Positions 6,794-14,052 of a stretch of DNA of 14,259 bases are shown one piece after another. The translations under genes and the position numbers were made by a program. The notes under the pieces are model-generated. The model was not told the DNA's origin, did no database searches, and was given only the letters and a program-made list of their open reading frames with translations. The stretch comes from JAWXCF01 sp034440515 (GTDB taxonomy: Bacteria > Bacteroidota > Bacteroidia > CAILMK01): the NCBI GenBank assembly GCA_034440515.1, contig JAWXCF010000006.1, forward strand, positions 1 through 14,259. The letters are read 5' to 3'. Numbering within the stretch: position 1 is the first letter of the stretch; each line of letters opens with the position of its first letter.

Positions 6794-6977
6794 TAAAGCG
6801 TTCTGTCAAACCTATTCATAAATTTCTATTAACTGTATTTAGCCTATTTAGTAGCTTATATCATTAAATATTAAAGAAATCTTATAAATAGTATTTGCTA
6901 AATATTCATTAGTAAAAATATTTATTGTGTAGTTATGTACTAATATTAAGACCAATCCGTTGTAATCTGTAGAATAT

Positions 6978-6993
6978 TTTGTAATTTTACAAA
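6978..6993. promoter_or_regulatory. 16-bp perfect palindrome upstream of the hybrid kinase
   Basis: TTTGTAA-TT-TTACAAA: 7-bp arms and a 2-bp spacer, 84 bp before the kinase start. The shape suits a dimeric regulator; with only two spacer bases it is a poor RNA hairpin. Confidence 0.35.
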
Positions 6994-7034
6994 TTCACCA
7001 AGAATGCCATTGCGAACATTACGGAACTAAATAT

Positions 7035-7052
7035 AGTCTAAGGACTTAGACT
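7035..7052. promoter_or_regulatory. 18-bp perfect palindrome just upstream of the hybrid kinase
   Basis: AGTCTAAG-GA-CTTAGACT: 8-bp arms and a 2-bp spacer, ending 24 bp before the ATG at 7077. It is unrelated in sequence to the palindrome at 6978. It could be an operator or, in the leader RNA, a stem close to the ribosome binding region. Confidence 0.4.
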
Positions 7053-7076
7053 TTCCCATTGCAACATAACTAACCA

Positions 7077-9650
7077 ATGAAAAATAACTACTTAATATTC
7101 ACAGCAAAAGCACTCCGCCTATGGGGATTTTTACTATTTGTGGCAAGTAGTGTTCAGGCTCAACCGTACAATGTTGCAAAACTTGAATCTAGCTTAGAAA
7201 ATACAGAAGAGGATTCGTTAAAAATTGAAATTCTAAATAAACTCCATTTAGCTAATAAAGGAGTAAACAATAGAAAAGCATTTACCTATGCTAAACAGGC
7301 AATGATTATTGCAAAAAAAACAGGTAATGAGAAAAGAATAATGAACTTATACGGGCTTTTTGGGAATAGCTATAGAGATATAGGTATGCCTCAAGTAGCG
7401 CTGGAGTGGTATCTAAGAGGTTTAAAATTATTTGAAAAACGAGCAAATTTTCCTGCAATATCTTTCTTAGAAACAGATATTGGAAATTGCTATTATGACC
7501 TAAAAAGTTGGACATTAGCTGTCCAGCATTATGAATTAGCCTATGAAGTTGGTAAACAAGTAAACTTCTATGCAGGTATGGCTACAGCAAAAGATAATAT
7601 TGGGTTGGTTGCAGAGGCCCAAAATAATCATCAATTAGGGCTAAAGCTACACCAAGAGGCATTGCAAATTCGTTATAAAGATGGTGATCTTCACGGTCTT
7701 GCTTTTACTTACAAAAATATGGGGCAAGCCTACAGCAACTTAAAACTATATGTAACAGCGCATAAGTTTTTAGACAGTGCTGCGCTGTACTTCTTAAAAA
7801 TTAAAGATACACTTGGGTGGGCAGAGGTTAGGTTGATTAGTGCTAGAACTTACAGTAAACAAGGAAATACACTAGCTTGCCTCTATAACTTAAACAGGCT
7901 GTTGCCTATTTTAAAACGTCATAATGGCAATAAACTTTTGGTTAAAGTCAGAAAAGAGTTAAGTATTCATTATAAAAATGAGCAAAATTACCTTAATGCT
8001 TTAAACATACTTAGCCCAGGCATACAAGAGGCCAACACTTTGGGTAGTTATGCTGACCTATATAACATTTACAACGATTTGTCTAATCTTTACCGTGCTA
8101 TGGGTGAGGACCATAAAGCACTTGCAATGTTTAGACAGGCAGTAGCTTATAAAGATAGCATTACCATTGAGTCAAATGAAAAGTTGTCAAACAGTAGTTG
8201 GATCATCTATCAACTCCAGGCAAAAGATGAAGAAGTAGCTAAATACAAAGCTGAGGGGCTAACTAATGCATCTATTCTTGACTCACAACGTAGAAACAAT
8301 AAGTGGCTTTGGGCAGTACTAGTTTGCGCTTTATCTGCTGGTGTTATTTTCCTATTATTATATAGAAATAAAAAAGCTAGAAGTAAGGCATTACAACGTC
8401 AAAACTCTATAATAGCTAGACAAAAGGCAGATTTAGATAAACACTCTAAGGAATTAGACAAGGCTAGGATAGTTGCAGAGAAATCTTTAGCAGCTCGTAG
8501 TGAATTCCTTAGCAATATGAGCCACGAAATTCGCACGCCAATGAATGCCATAATTGGGTATAGCGAATTAATGCTTGAAAATCCTAAGCATCCACAACAT
8601 TTAGATTATTTAAAAAGCATTCACCACGCTTCTAAAAATCTATTAGTGGTAATAAACGATATATTAGACCTGACTAAAATAGAGTCAGACGAAGTTTCAT
8701 TTGAAAACATTCCATTTAGGTTGGACAAAATGTTGGATGAAATTCACAAACTACTACGCATAAACTGGTCAGAGAAAAGTGTAACAGTAGAAGTAAAAAT
8801 AGCTGAAAACTTGCCTAAATGGTTTAAGGGTGACCCAACTAGATTGTACCAAATTATACTAAATCTAGCCAACAATGCTATGAAGTTCACAGAGCGTGGC
8901 TATGTGAAAATATCAGTACACGCCCTAAGTCAGAATCCTCAATACTCTCATTTAGAGTTTTCTATCGCTGACACAGGCATTGGAATAGCATCCGATAAAC
9001 TAATAGACATATTTCAAAACTTTAAACAAGCATCTACAGATACAACCAGGAAATTTGGTGGCACTGGATTGGGATTAGCAATTTCTAAAAAACTGATAGA
9101 GAAGCAAGGTGGTGAAATAAGTGTAGAAAGCGAATTAGGCAAAGGCAGTACTTTCAGCTACAACCTAATGATGGGCATACCTAGTAGCTTTGAAATAGAC
9201 GACAGCGAACCGAAACCAATGCCAGAGATTGGCAGTAAACCACTTGGGGGCAGGCACATACTGTGTGCAGAAGACAACCTGCTAAACCAACACTTAATTA
9301 GGCAAATACTAGAAAGTTGGGGCGCTACTGTAACTATAGTGGGAGATGGCCAACTGGCAGTAGAGGCTGTGACGAATTACCACTTTGACCTAGTACTAAT
9401 GGACATACAAATGCCACACTTAGACGGTATGGACGCTACAAAGCAAATAAGGAGTATGAAGAATAACCCTTTAAGCGACAGCCTACCCATATACGGTTTA
9501 ACAGCAGACGTGCTTGAAGAAACTAGGCAGGCAGCACGTCAAGCCGGTATGGACGGGGTTATCTTGAAGCCAATAAACAAAAGCTTATTACTTGATACAT
9601 TATTGCAACATTTGCAACAACAAATTATCAAGATTAGAGAGCAGATTTAG
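7077..9650 (+). CDS. Hybrid sensor histidine kinase with periplasmic TPR sensor
   Basis: An 857-residue one-protein phosphorelay at the inner membrane. A signal peptide (about 1-29, ending VQAQ) exports the sensor part. TPR-type helical repeats fill about 45-365, for example LYGLFGNSYRDIGMPQVALE (91-110) and TYKNMGQAYSNLKLYVTAHK (211-230), so they should lie in the periplasm and bind a peptide or protein. One membrane helix follows (409-429), then a coiled coil (about 432-475). HisKA holds SHEIRTPMNA with phospho-acceptor His483. HATPase_c shows the N box (NLANNAMKF, Asn596 and Asn600), DTGIG (632-636) and FGGTGLGLAIS (660-670). The C-terminal receiver has Glu732-Asp733, phospho-acceptor Asp776 in LVLMDIQMP, Thr809 and Lys831. 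All catalytic residues are present. There is no HPt domain or DNA-binding output, so the phosphate must pass to partners outside the window. Its ligand is unknown. Confidence 0.95.
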   Translation: MKNNYLIFTAKALRLWGFLLFVASSVQAQPYNVAKLESSLENTEEDSLKIEILNKLHLANKGVNNRKAFTYAKQAMIIAKKTGNEKRIMNLYGLFGNSYRDIGMPQVALEWYLRGLKLFEKRANFPAISFLETDIGNCYYDLKSWTLAVQHYELAYEVGKQVNFYAGMATAKDNIGLVAEAQNNHQLGLKLHQEALQIRYKDGDLHGLAFTYKNMGQAYSNLKLYVTAHKFLDSAALYFLKIKDTLGWAEVRLISARTYSKQGNTLACLYNLNRLLPILKRHNGNKLLVKVRKELSIHYKNEQNYLNALNILSPGIQEANTLGSYADLYNIYNDLSNLYRAMGEDHKALAMFRQAVAYKDSITIESNEKLSNSSWIIYQLQAKDEEVAKYKAEGLTNASILDSQRRNNKWLWAVLVCALSAGVIFLLLYRNKKARSKALQRQNSIIARQKADLDKHSKELDKARIVAEKSLAARSEFLSNMSHEIRTPMNAIIGYSELMLENPKHPQHLDYLKSIHHASKNLLVVINDILDLTKIESDEVSFENIPFRLDKMLDEIHKLLRINWSEKSVTVEVKIAENLPKWFKGDPTRLYQIILNLANNAMKFTERGYVKISVHALSQNPQYSHLEFSIADTGIGIASDKLIDIFQNFKQASTDTTRKFGGTGLGLAISKKLIEKQGGEISVESELGKGSTFSYNLMMGIPSSFEIDDSEPKPMPEIGSKPLGGRHILCAEDNLLNQHLIRQILESWGATVTIVGDGQLAVEAVTNYHFDLVLMDIQMPHLDGMDATKQIRSMKNNPLSDSLPIYGLTADVLEETRQAARQAGMDGVILKPINKSLLLDTLLQHLQQQIIKIREQI

Positions 9651-9714
9651 TTAACTGACTTTTATTTGTAACAAACCTCTTATTAATGCTAGCATTCGTG
9701 GTACTTTAGCCAAA

Positions 9715-10257
9715 ATGTTATTTCTCAAGCAATTATTTTTAAAAAACAATAAAGTAGGAGCAATCGCACCTAGCTCTGCACAGTTGGTGAAGTTAATGAC
9801 CAAAAACATAAACTACAAAACAGCAAATGTTATAGTTGAATTTGGTGCTGGTACTGGTGCTGTCACCAAGGCATTATTACAAAATATGAGGTCTGAAAGT
9901 AAGCTTATTGTATTTGAGTTAAATCAAAGCTTTATGAGTTACTTGAAGGCTAATTTTATTGATTCCCGAATTATATGGGTGACAGATAGTGCAGAACAGT
10001 TGCCTCAGATTTTAGAGCGTATAGGTTGCATACAAGTTGATGCCATTATAAGTAGTTTGCCCTTATCTATATTTCCAGAGCAACTACGCACTGAAATCAT
10101 CCATAATGCTAAAACAACTTTGACACCTGACGGGCTATATGTTCAGTTTCAATACAGTCTTCACGCTCTCAGCCTATTAAAGAAAAACTTTACACAAGTT
10201 GAATTGTCTTGCACCCCATTTAATATACCTCCAGCCGTAGTTTACACTTGCAAATAA
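9715..10257 (+). CDS. PmtA-like SAM-dependent methyltransferase
   Basis: The 180 residues form a small class I methyltransferase. VEFGAGTGAVTKAL (41-54) is the glycine-rich SAM loop, Glu69 ends the second strand where it would contact the ribose, and DAIISSLPLS (109-118) is in the motif IV position. NKVGAIAPSS near the N terminus (12-21) is typical of PmtA-type phospholipid N-methyltransferases, which methylate phosphatidylethanolamine; the length also fits. It starts 64 nt after the kinase stop on the same strand, with no terminator seen between them, so read-through is possible. rRNA dimethyltransferases (KsgA) share parts of the fold, but the APSS motif and the lack of NLPY argue against that. 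Class is firm; substrate is inferred from family resemblance. Confidence 0.75.
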   Translation: MLFLKQLFLKNNKVGAIAPSSAQLVKLMTKNINYKTANVIVEFGAGTGAVTKALLQNMRSESKLIVFELNQSFMSYLKANFIDSRIIWVTDSAEQLPQILERIGCIQVDAIISSLPLSIFPEQLRTEIIHNAKTTLTPDGLYVQFQYSLHALSLLKKNFTQVELSCTPFNIPPAVVYTCK

Positions 10258-10315
10258 GAATGTATTAAAAATACTTATATCCCATTTATAAGTTTTAAAC
10301 AGTTTAAAATGTACG

Positions 10316-10357
10316 AACATCCTTGCAATTTTAACATCACACTTTAAATTTGCAAGG
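10316..10357. repeat. Direct repeat copy A, hairpin type, beyond the ATPase gene
   Basis: 42 bp starting AACATCCTTGCAATTTTAAC and matching 11712-11753 at 36 of 42 positions. Inside it, ATCCTTGCAA (10319-10328) and TTGCAAGGAT (10350-10359) are perfect inverted arms, extending to about 15 of 16 pairs with AT-rich inner bases. Weaker similarity to the other copy continues rightward, for example TTATATAACAA (10388-10398) against TTATACAACAA (11777-11787). On the minus strand an ATG (10320-10318) sits exactly as at copy B, but the sequence after it does not resemble the ATPase. The rest of 10258-10552 is AT-rich with no gene. Confidence 0.75.
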
Positions 10358-10552
10358 ATCATTTTCTACACAATTTATGTTGTAATCTTATATAACAATT
10401 AGTTACATTATTTTACTGTGTAATAATTTGTTCAATCCTAAATATCTTTTTTTTCACCAAAATGTAACCTATAAATAAATATTTCGGCACTAAATACAAA
10501 ACTAGAATTTACAGCGACTTAATATATTGCTACGGTATTAGCATTGTGACAA

Positions 10553-11716
10553 TTAAATAAAAAATTCTGACAAAAGCTGTAACATAGACTTTAGTCCGAT
10601 TGCCATAACGTGTTCAGGTAAAGGATAGGTTTCAGTCCCGTTGTAGATAACGTACTTTCTAGTAGGGGCTAGATCTTCACACGCTGAGTGAAAACCCTTA
10701 GTCACCCTTGGGTTAGAGGATTGCTTTATTTCAATTGCCCATATTTCAGCATTGCCTACCTCTAGTACTAAATCTATCTCTGCTCCTGCGCCCGTTCTGT
10801 AATAGCTATATTTTACATAATTAGGTAACGTCCCTAGTATGTTTTCTATTACAAACCCCTCCCAGCTGTTGCCAACTACAGGGTTTGAGAGTACACCCTC
10901 TATTGAGTTTAGATTCAGTAGTTGATGTACCAAACCACTGTCTCTAATATATACCTTAGGCACCTTTACCAGTCGCTTTCTACCGTTGTTTAGATAGGGT
11001 TGAATTTTTCTGACTAATAACAAATCACAAAGCAAGTCTATGTATCGGTGTACTGAAACACTGCTGATCTCTAAACCTTGGGCCAATTTGCTGTAATTTG
11101 ACATTGTTCCCTGTGTATATGCTAACATTGTCCACATTCGCCTAAGAGTTGTAGTTGGTATACGGAACCCAAAACTCGGCACATCTCTTTCTAGAAAAGT
11201 CTTAACTAAATCTTCCCGCCACTGTACACTAATTTTCTCATTTCTTGCCGTGTAAGAATCTGGAAAGCCACCCCCTACCCATAACTTGTTCAGGTCATCT
11301 ACTTCTAATGCATTGAATCCCGTTAATTCCAAATAATGTATTCTGCCTGCTAGTGTTTCTGATGATTGTTGCAATAAGTCTAATGAAGCAGAGCCTAATA
11401 TTAAGTACTGCGCGTGACTAATGCCTAATTGCCGACCCTTATCTATCAGTACCCTAAGCACTTGAAATATCTTTGGTTTCCTCTGTACTTCATCTAATAT
11501 GACTAGTTTCCCAAGATGCATAGACAAGTAAGCCTCAGCATCTTGCAACTTTCCTAAATCTTGTGGGGACTCTAGGTCTAAGTATATGCTTTCCCTATTT
11601 TGAAGCAAGTCTCTAGCCAAAGTCGTTTTACCTACCTATCTAGGTCCTAATATCCCGACTGCAGCGAAATTCTCCAGACCGAACGCTAATTCTTGTTCTA
11701 TTTTTCGATTAAACAT
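10553..11716 (-). pseudogene. DUF4143-type AAA ATPase with an amber codon in Walker A
   Basis: From the ATG at 11716-11714 the minus strand reads MFNRKIEQELAFGLENF, then ILGPR, a TAG at 11638-11636, and VGKTTLARDLL. Families of this type have GPRQVGKTT here, so one C-to-T change (CAG to TAG) has removed Gln27 from the P-loop. The remaining 360 codons are open and well conserved: Walker B LVILDEVQ (about 71-78), a sensor-like ILGSAS, a winged-helix-like middle, and a C-terminal nuclease-like DUF4143 part with EID (313-315) and EIK (329-331). Full length would be 387 residues, normal for the family. A TTG at 11620 could restart translation but would yield a protein without its P-loop lysine. 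TAG serves as an ordinary stop elsewhere here (the kinase and adenosyltransferase genes), so recoding is unlikely. Family function is unsettled; the gene lies between two direct repeats. Confidence 0.85.
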
Positions 11717-11753
11717 CCTTGAAAATTTAACATCTTACTTTAGATTTACAAGG
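11712..11753. repeat. Direct repeat copy B, hairpin type, at the ATPase start codon
   Basis: 42 bp starting AACATCCTTGAAAATTTAAC, 36 of 42 identical to copy A. It also carries inverted arms, CCTTG (11717-11721) with CAAGG (11749-11753) and AT-rich inner pairs, 11 of 13 over the longer arms. In the ATPase orientation the right-hand arm CAAGG directly precedes the ATG, so a folded leader would hide the start codon region. Copies A and B are in the same orientation and about 1.4 kb apart. Confidence 0.75.
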
Positions 11754-12085
11754 TTCGTATAAAAGTTTTTTTAATATTATACAACAAGTTATTAGTTGCA
11801 ATTTATTGTAGTTGAGTTACTTAATCATAGAATAATTCTTGATATCCGTTCAAAGTTTAAAATCGAAGTAAATTAAACTTACTAGTGCCTAAATTTTCGA
11901 CTTTAGCGCAGCAAATTAAGCGAGCTTTATTTTGTACATCCATTCGCCACACCAAACGGCTTCATTGCTATTGTTTTCCCTTTATCGGTATAAATATGCA
12001 CTACAGCCATAAATTAGGTATTACCAAGCCTTATAGAGGGTATTTTTGTTTATCATTTAGGTAAGTTTTACCAATTGTTACGCAT
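11754..12085. other. Intergenic region between the ATPase and ABC genes
   Basis: The left part (to about 11800) continues the weak similarity with copy A and should hold the ATPase promoter, though I see no perfect -7 box. The right part has a -7 box for the ABC gene at 12041. In between, a 27-codon minus-strand frame (12010-11927) reads MAVVHIYTDKGKTIAMKPFG and more; it may be a gene fragment or chance. No terminator or RNA gene is evident. Confidence 0.5.
12041..12048 (+). promoter_or_regulatory. -7 box for the ABC ATPase gene
   Basis: TATTTTTG fits TAnnTTTG exactly and lies 37 nt upstream of the start codon at 12086. No TTG is visible at the -33 distance. Confidence 0.4.
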
Positions 12086-12793
12086 ATGCCAGTTATTATA
12101 ACGAATGAAGTGACCAAAACCTATCGTATAGGTACAGTAGAAATTCCTGCCCTAAGGGGGGTGAGTATAAGCATAAATAAAAACGAATATGTTGCGCTGA
12201 TAGGTACTAGCGGTAGCGGTAAAAGTACGCTAATGAACATATTAGGTTGCCTAGATACACCAAGTTCAGGTAGCTACATACTAAATGATAGGGACGTAAG
12301 TAAAATGACAGATAATGATTTGGCTGCGGTTCGTAATAAAGAAATTGGCTTCGTTTTTCAGACATTTAACTTAATACCCAGAATGACAGCCTTAGAGAAT
12401 GTCGCCCTGCCCCTAGTGTATAGTGGTTGGCGAAAAAAACAAAGGTCAGAGCGTGCGGCAGAGATATTAGCTAGTGTAGGTTTAAACGACAGAATGGACC
12501 ACAAACCCAATGAATTAAGTGGTGGACAAAGACAACGCGTAGCCATAGCTAGGGCACTAGTAAATAATCCCAGTATATTGTTGGCAGATGAACCAACTGG
12601 TAACTTAGACAGCACAACCAGCTATGAAATTATGGAACTGTTTGACAAACTACACGCCCAAGGCAACACCATAATTGTAGTAACACACGAACCAGATATT
12701 GCTGCCCTTAGCAGAAGAATCATCAGATTAAAAGACGGTCTGGTAGAAAGCGACAAACTAAATATACCTGCAGCTAACCTAATGCCTCACTAA
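12086..12793 (+). CDS. ABC transporter ATP-binding protein, MacB/LolD type
   Basis: The 235 residues form the cytoplasmic ATPase of a type VII ABC system (MacB, LolD, FtsE-like), which drives mechanotransmission across the inner membrane for lipoprotein release or efflux rather than import. Visible motifs are Walker A GTSGSGKST (40-48), Q-loop Gln92 in FVFQTFNLIP, signature LSGGQRQRVAIARA (144-157), Walker B ILLADEP with catalytic Glu169, the D-loop GNLD (172-175) and the switch His201 in VVTHEPD. The FQTFNLIP Q-loop and the ADEPTGNLD sequence are typical of the MacB/LolD group. The length is complete. No permease or periplasmic adaptor gene adjoins it; the next gene, 15 nt downstream, is a DinB-family protein. 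The partner permease must be elsewhere, so the substrate cannot be told. Confidence 0.93.
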   Translation: MPVIITNEVTKTYRIGTVEIPALRGVSISINKNEYVALIGTSGSGKSTLMNILGCLDTPSSGSYILNDRDVSKMTDNDLAAVRNKEIGFVFQTFNLIPRMTALENVALPLVYSGWRKKQRSERAAEILASVGLNDRMDHKPNELSGGQRQRVAIARALVNNPSILLADEPTGNLDSTTSYEIMELFDKLHAQGNTIIVVTHEPDIAALSRRIIRLKDGLVESDKLNIPAANLMPH

Positions 12794-12808
12794 TGTGTAT
12801 AATCTAAT

Positions 12809-13381
12809 ATGAGCAACGAAGACCCAAAAAAATTTAATTTGCAACAAGTCATTGATATCCTAGATAAAACTATGGATCAGGTGAGGAACATATTTGCAAC
12901 AGTAAATGAATCTCAGACCAACTGGAAGCCATCGCCAGAAGTTTGGAATATGGGTCAAATAATGCAACATATAATATTGTGGAATAAAGAATACTTAGAG
13001 CAGATGGATAAAATTTTAGCTAAAGCTGACCCAAGTAAAACTTTTGGCAAATACAAACCAAATATTATATCTAATCTAATATTTAGTGTAAGTAAGCCTG
13101 GTAGTAAGGTAAAGTTAAAAGCACCTAAACAATGGCAACCAGAAGATAAAGTGTACACAGCTACAGTCTATACAGATTTATTAGAAAGTTTAAATCACTA
13201 TAAAAGTTTATTAATTAAGTCTAAACATACAGACTTAAATAGTTTGAACGTACAAAGCCCGGCCATATCTTGGTTAAGAATGAAAATGGGTACAGCACTC
13301 ATACTTATCTTACTACATACACAGCGACATATTTGGCAGGCCAGCAAATTGCACAAGATGCCTGAGTTTCCTAAAGACTAA
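12809..13381 (+). CDS. DinB-family putative metal-dependent protein
   Basis: The 190 residues fit the DinB/YfiT-like four-helix bundle. The three metal-ligand histidines are where the family has them: His54 in MGQIMQHIILWNKEY, and His170 and His174 as HTQRH in the last long helix. PSPEVWNMGQIMQHI (42-55 region) is the characteristic helix-two entry (W-x-P-x(3)-x-W-x(2)-x-Q-x(2)-H style). A basic, proline-rich segment of about 40 residues (75-115) inserts between helices. Members bind zinc or nickel; some act as thiol transferases for bacillithiol or mycothiol, others have no known activity. It starts 15 nt after the ABC ATPase stop, so the two are probably co-transcribed, but no functional link is obvious. 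Reaction unknown. Confidence 0.8.
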   Translation: MSNEDPKKFNLQQVIDILDKTMDQVRNIFATVNESQTNWKPSPEVWNMGQIMQHIILWNKEYLEQMDKILAKADPSKTFGKYKPNIISNLIFSVSKPGSKVKLKAPKQWQPEDKVYTATVYTDLLESLNHYKSLLIKSKHTDLNSLNVQSPAISWLRMKMGTALILILLHTQRHIWQASKLHKMPEFPKD

Positions 13382-13461
13382 GACGGCAAAAAAACACAGT
13401 TTTATCAGTCTTTTCGCTTGGTAAATGGACGTAATTTGTAGTCTATATTTAGCAATCAGTT

Positions 13462-14010
13462 ATGAAAATATATACACGTAAGGGAGATGCAGGAAAAACT
13501 AGCCTAATAGGCGGGGTTAGGGTGGCCAAAGACAATGTTCGCATTGAGGCTTATGGAACCATAGACGAACTAAATAGCTATATAGGCTTAGTTAGAGACG
13601 TCTGTACCGATATTGTACAGGCAGAACTCCTATATAAGATTCAAAATACTTTGTTTGACATTGGCAGTCACTTGGCTGCCCACCCAGAAAAAAGTGTGAT
13701 GAAGTTGCCCGACATTAATCAAAATGAGATTGACGAAATGGAACAACAAATGGACATAATGAATGACCAAATGCCCCCATTAGCTCACTTTATATTGCCA
13801 GGTGGGCACGTACACGTCAGCTATTGTCACCTAGCTAGAACTGTATGCCGCCGTGCAGAGCGACACATAGTTAGCTTAAACAAATCTCGTCCAGTTGAGT
13901 CGTTAATTATGAGATATATAAACAGACTAAGTGATTACTTATTTGTATTAGGTAGATACTATGCCCACCTGCTACAAGTAGCAGAAATAATGTGGATACC
14001 GGAACGCTAG
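13462..14010 (+). CDS. Cob(I)alamin adenosyltransferase, PduO type
   Basis: This enzyme transfers the 5'-deoxyadenosyl group of ATP to cob(I)alamin, giving coenzyme B12 for mutases and ribonucleotide reductases. It acts in the cytoplasm as a trimer. The 182 residues carry the N-terminal ATP loop YTRKGDAGKTSLIGG (4-18), YGTIDELNSYIG (31-42), FILPGG (110-115), the catalytic helix CRRAERHIV (129-137) with conserved Arg130, Glu133 and Arg134, and NRLSDYLFVLGRY (154-166) near the corrin site. Length and motifs are those of a complete, active family member. The neighbours are not B12 genes: DinB lies upstream with an 80-bp gap and kbl is convergent downstream. B12-riboswitch features are not evident in the short leader. 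Confidence 0.95.
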   Translation: MKIYTRKGDAGKTSLIGGVRVAKDNVRIEAYGTIDELNSYIGLVRDVCTDIVQAELLYKIQNTLFDIGSHLAAHPEKSVMKLPDINQNEIDEMEQQMDIMNDQMPPLAHFILPGGHVHVSYCHLARTVCRRAERHIVSLNKSRPVESLIMRYINRLSDYLFVLGRYYAHLLQVAEIMWIPER

Positions 14011-14016
14011 GTATGT

Positions 14017-14047
14017 AAGGGGATAGATTTTAACTCCATCCCCCCTT
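14017..14047. terminator. Hairpin between convergent genes, likely shared terminator
   Basis: AAGGGGATaGA (14017-14027) pairs with TCcATCCCCccTT (14035-14047) around a 7-nt loop, with one mismatch and a small bulge. It lies between the stops of the adenosyltransferase gene and kbl. There is no long T run on either side, so termination strength is uncertain. Confidence 0.5.
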
Positions 14048-14052
14048 AATAA

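Larger units (their letters stand above)
6706..7076. other. 371-bp divergent intergenic region, sufB and hybrid kinase
   Basis: This AT-rich gap has no reading frame I would call. It holds the sufB -7 box (6786-6793), a 10-bp direct repeat AAAGTTATAA at 6771-6780 and 6787-6796 (16-bp period, about one and a half helical turns), and two perfect palindromes on the kinase side (6978-6993 and 7035-7052). No good TAnnTTTG match is visible for the kinase. The middle (about 6840-6960) shows nothing. Confidence 0.6.

Noticed and set aside
10264..10280. Terminator after the methyltransferase gene
   Set aside because: GTATT-AAA-AATAC is only a 5-bp AT stem and no T run follows it.
10177..10362. 61-residue minus-strand frame next to the methyltransferase
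   Set aside because: It overlaps the methyltransferase 3' end in antisense and runs through repeat copy A; its peptide has no protein-like pattern.
11620..11622. TTG as the true start of the ATPase gene
   Set aside because: The conserved N terminus and half of the Walker A motif lie upstream in the same frame, broken only by one TAG, so the ATG at 11716 is the ancestral start.
11636..11638. Pyrrolysine-type or genome-wide recoding of TAG
   Set aside because: TAG ends the hybrid kinase and adenosyltransferase genes normally in this window, and the expected residue is a glutamine one base away.
12021..12046. Terminator around ATTACC and GGGTAT before the ABC gene
   Set aside because: The arms are short and mismatched, and the following T-rich stretch is better read as the TATTTTTG -7 box.
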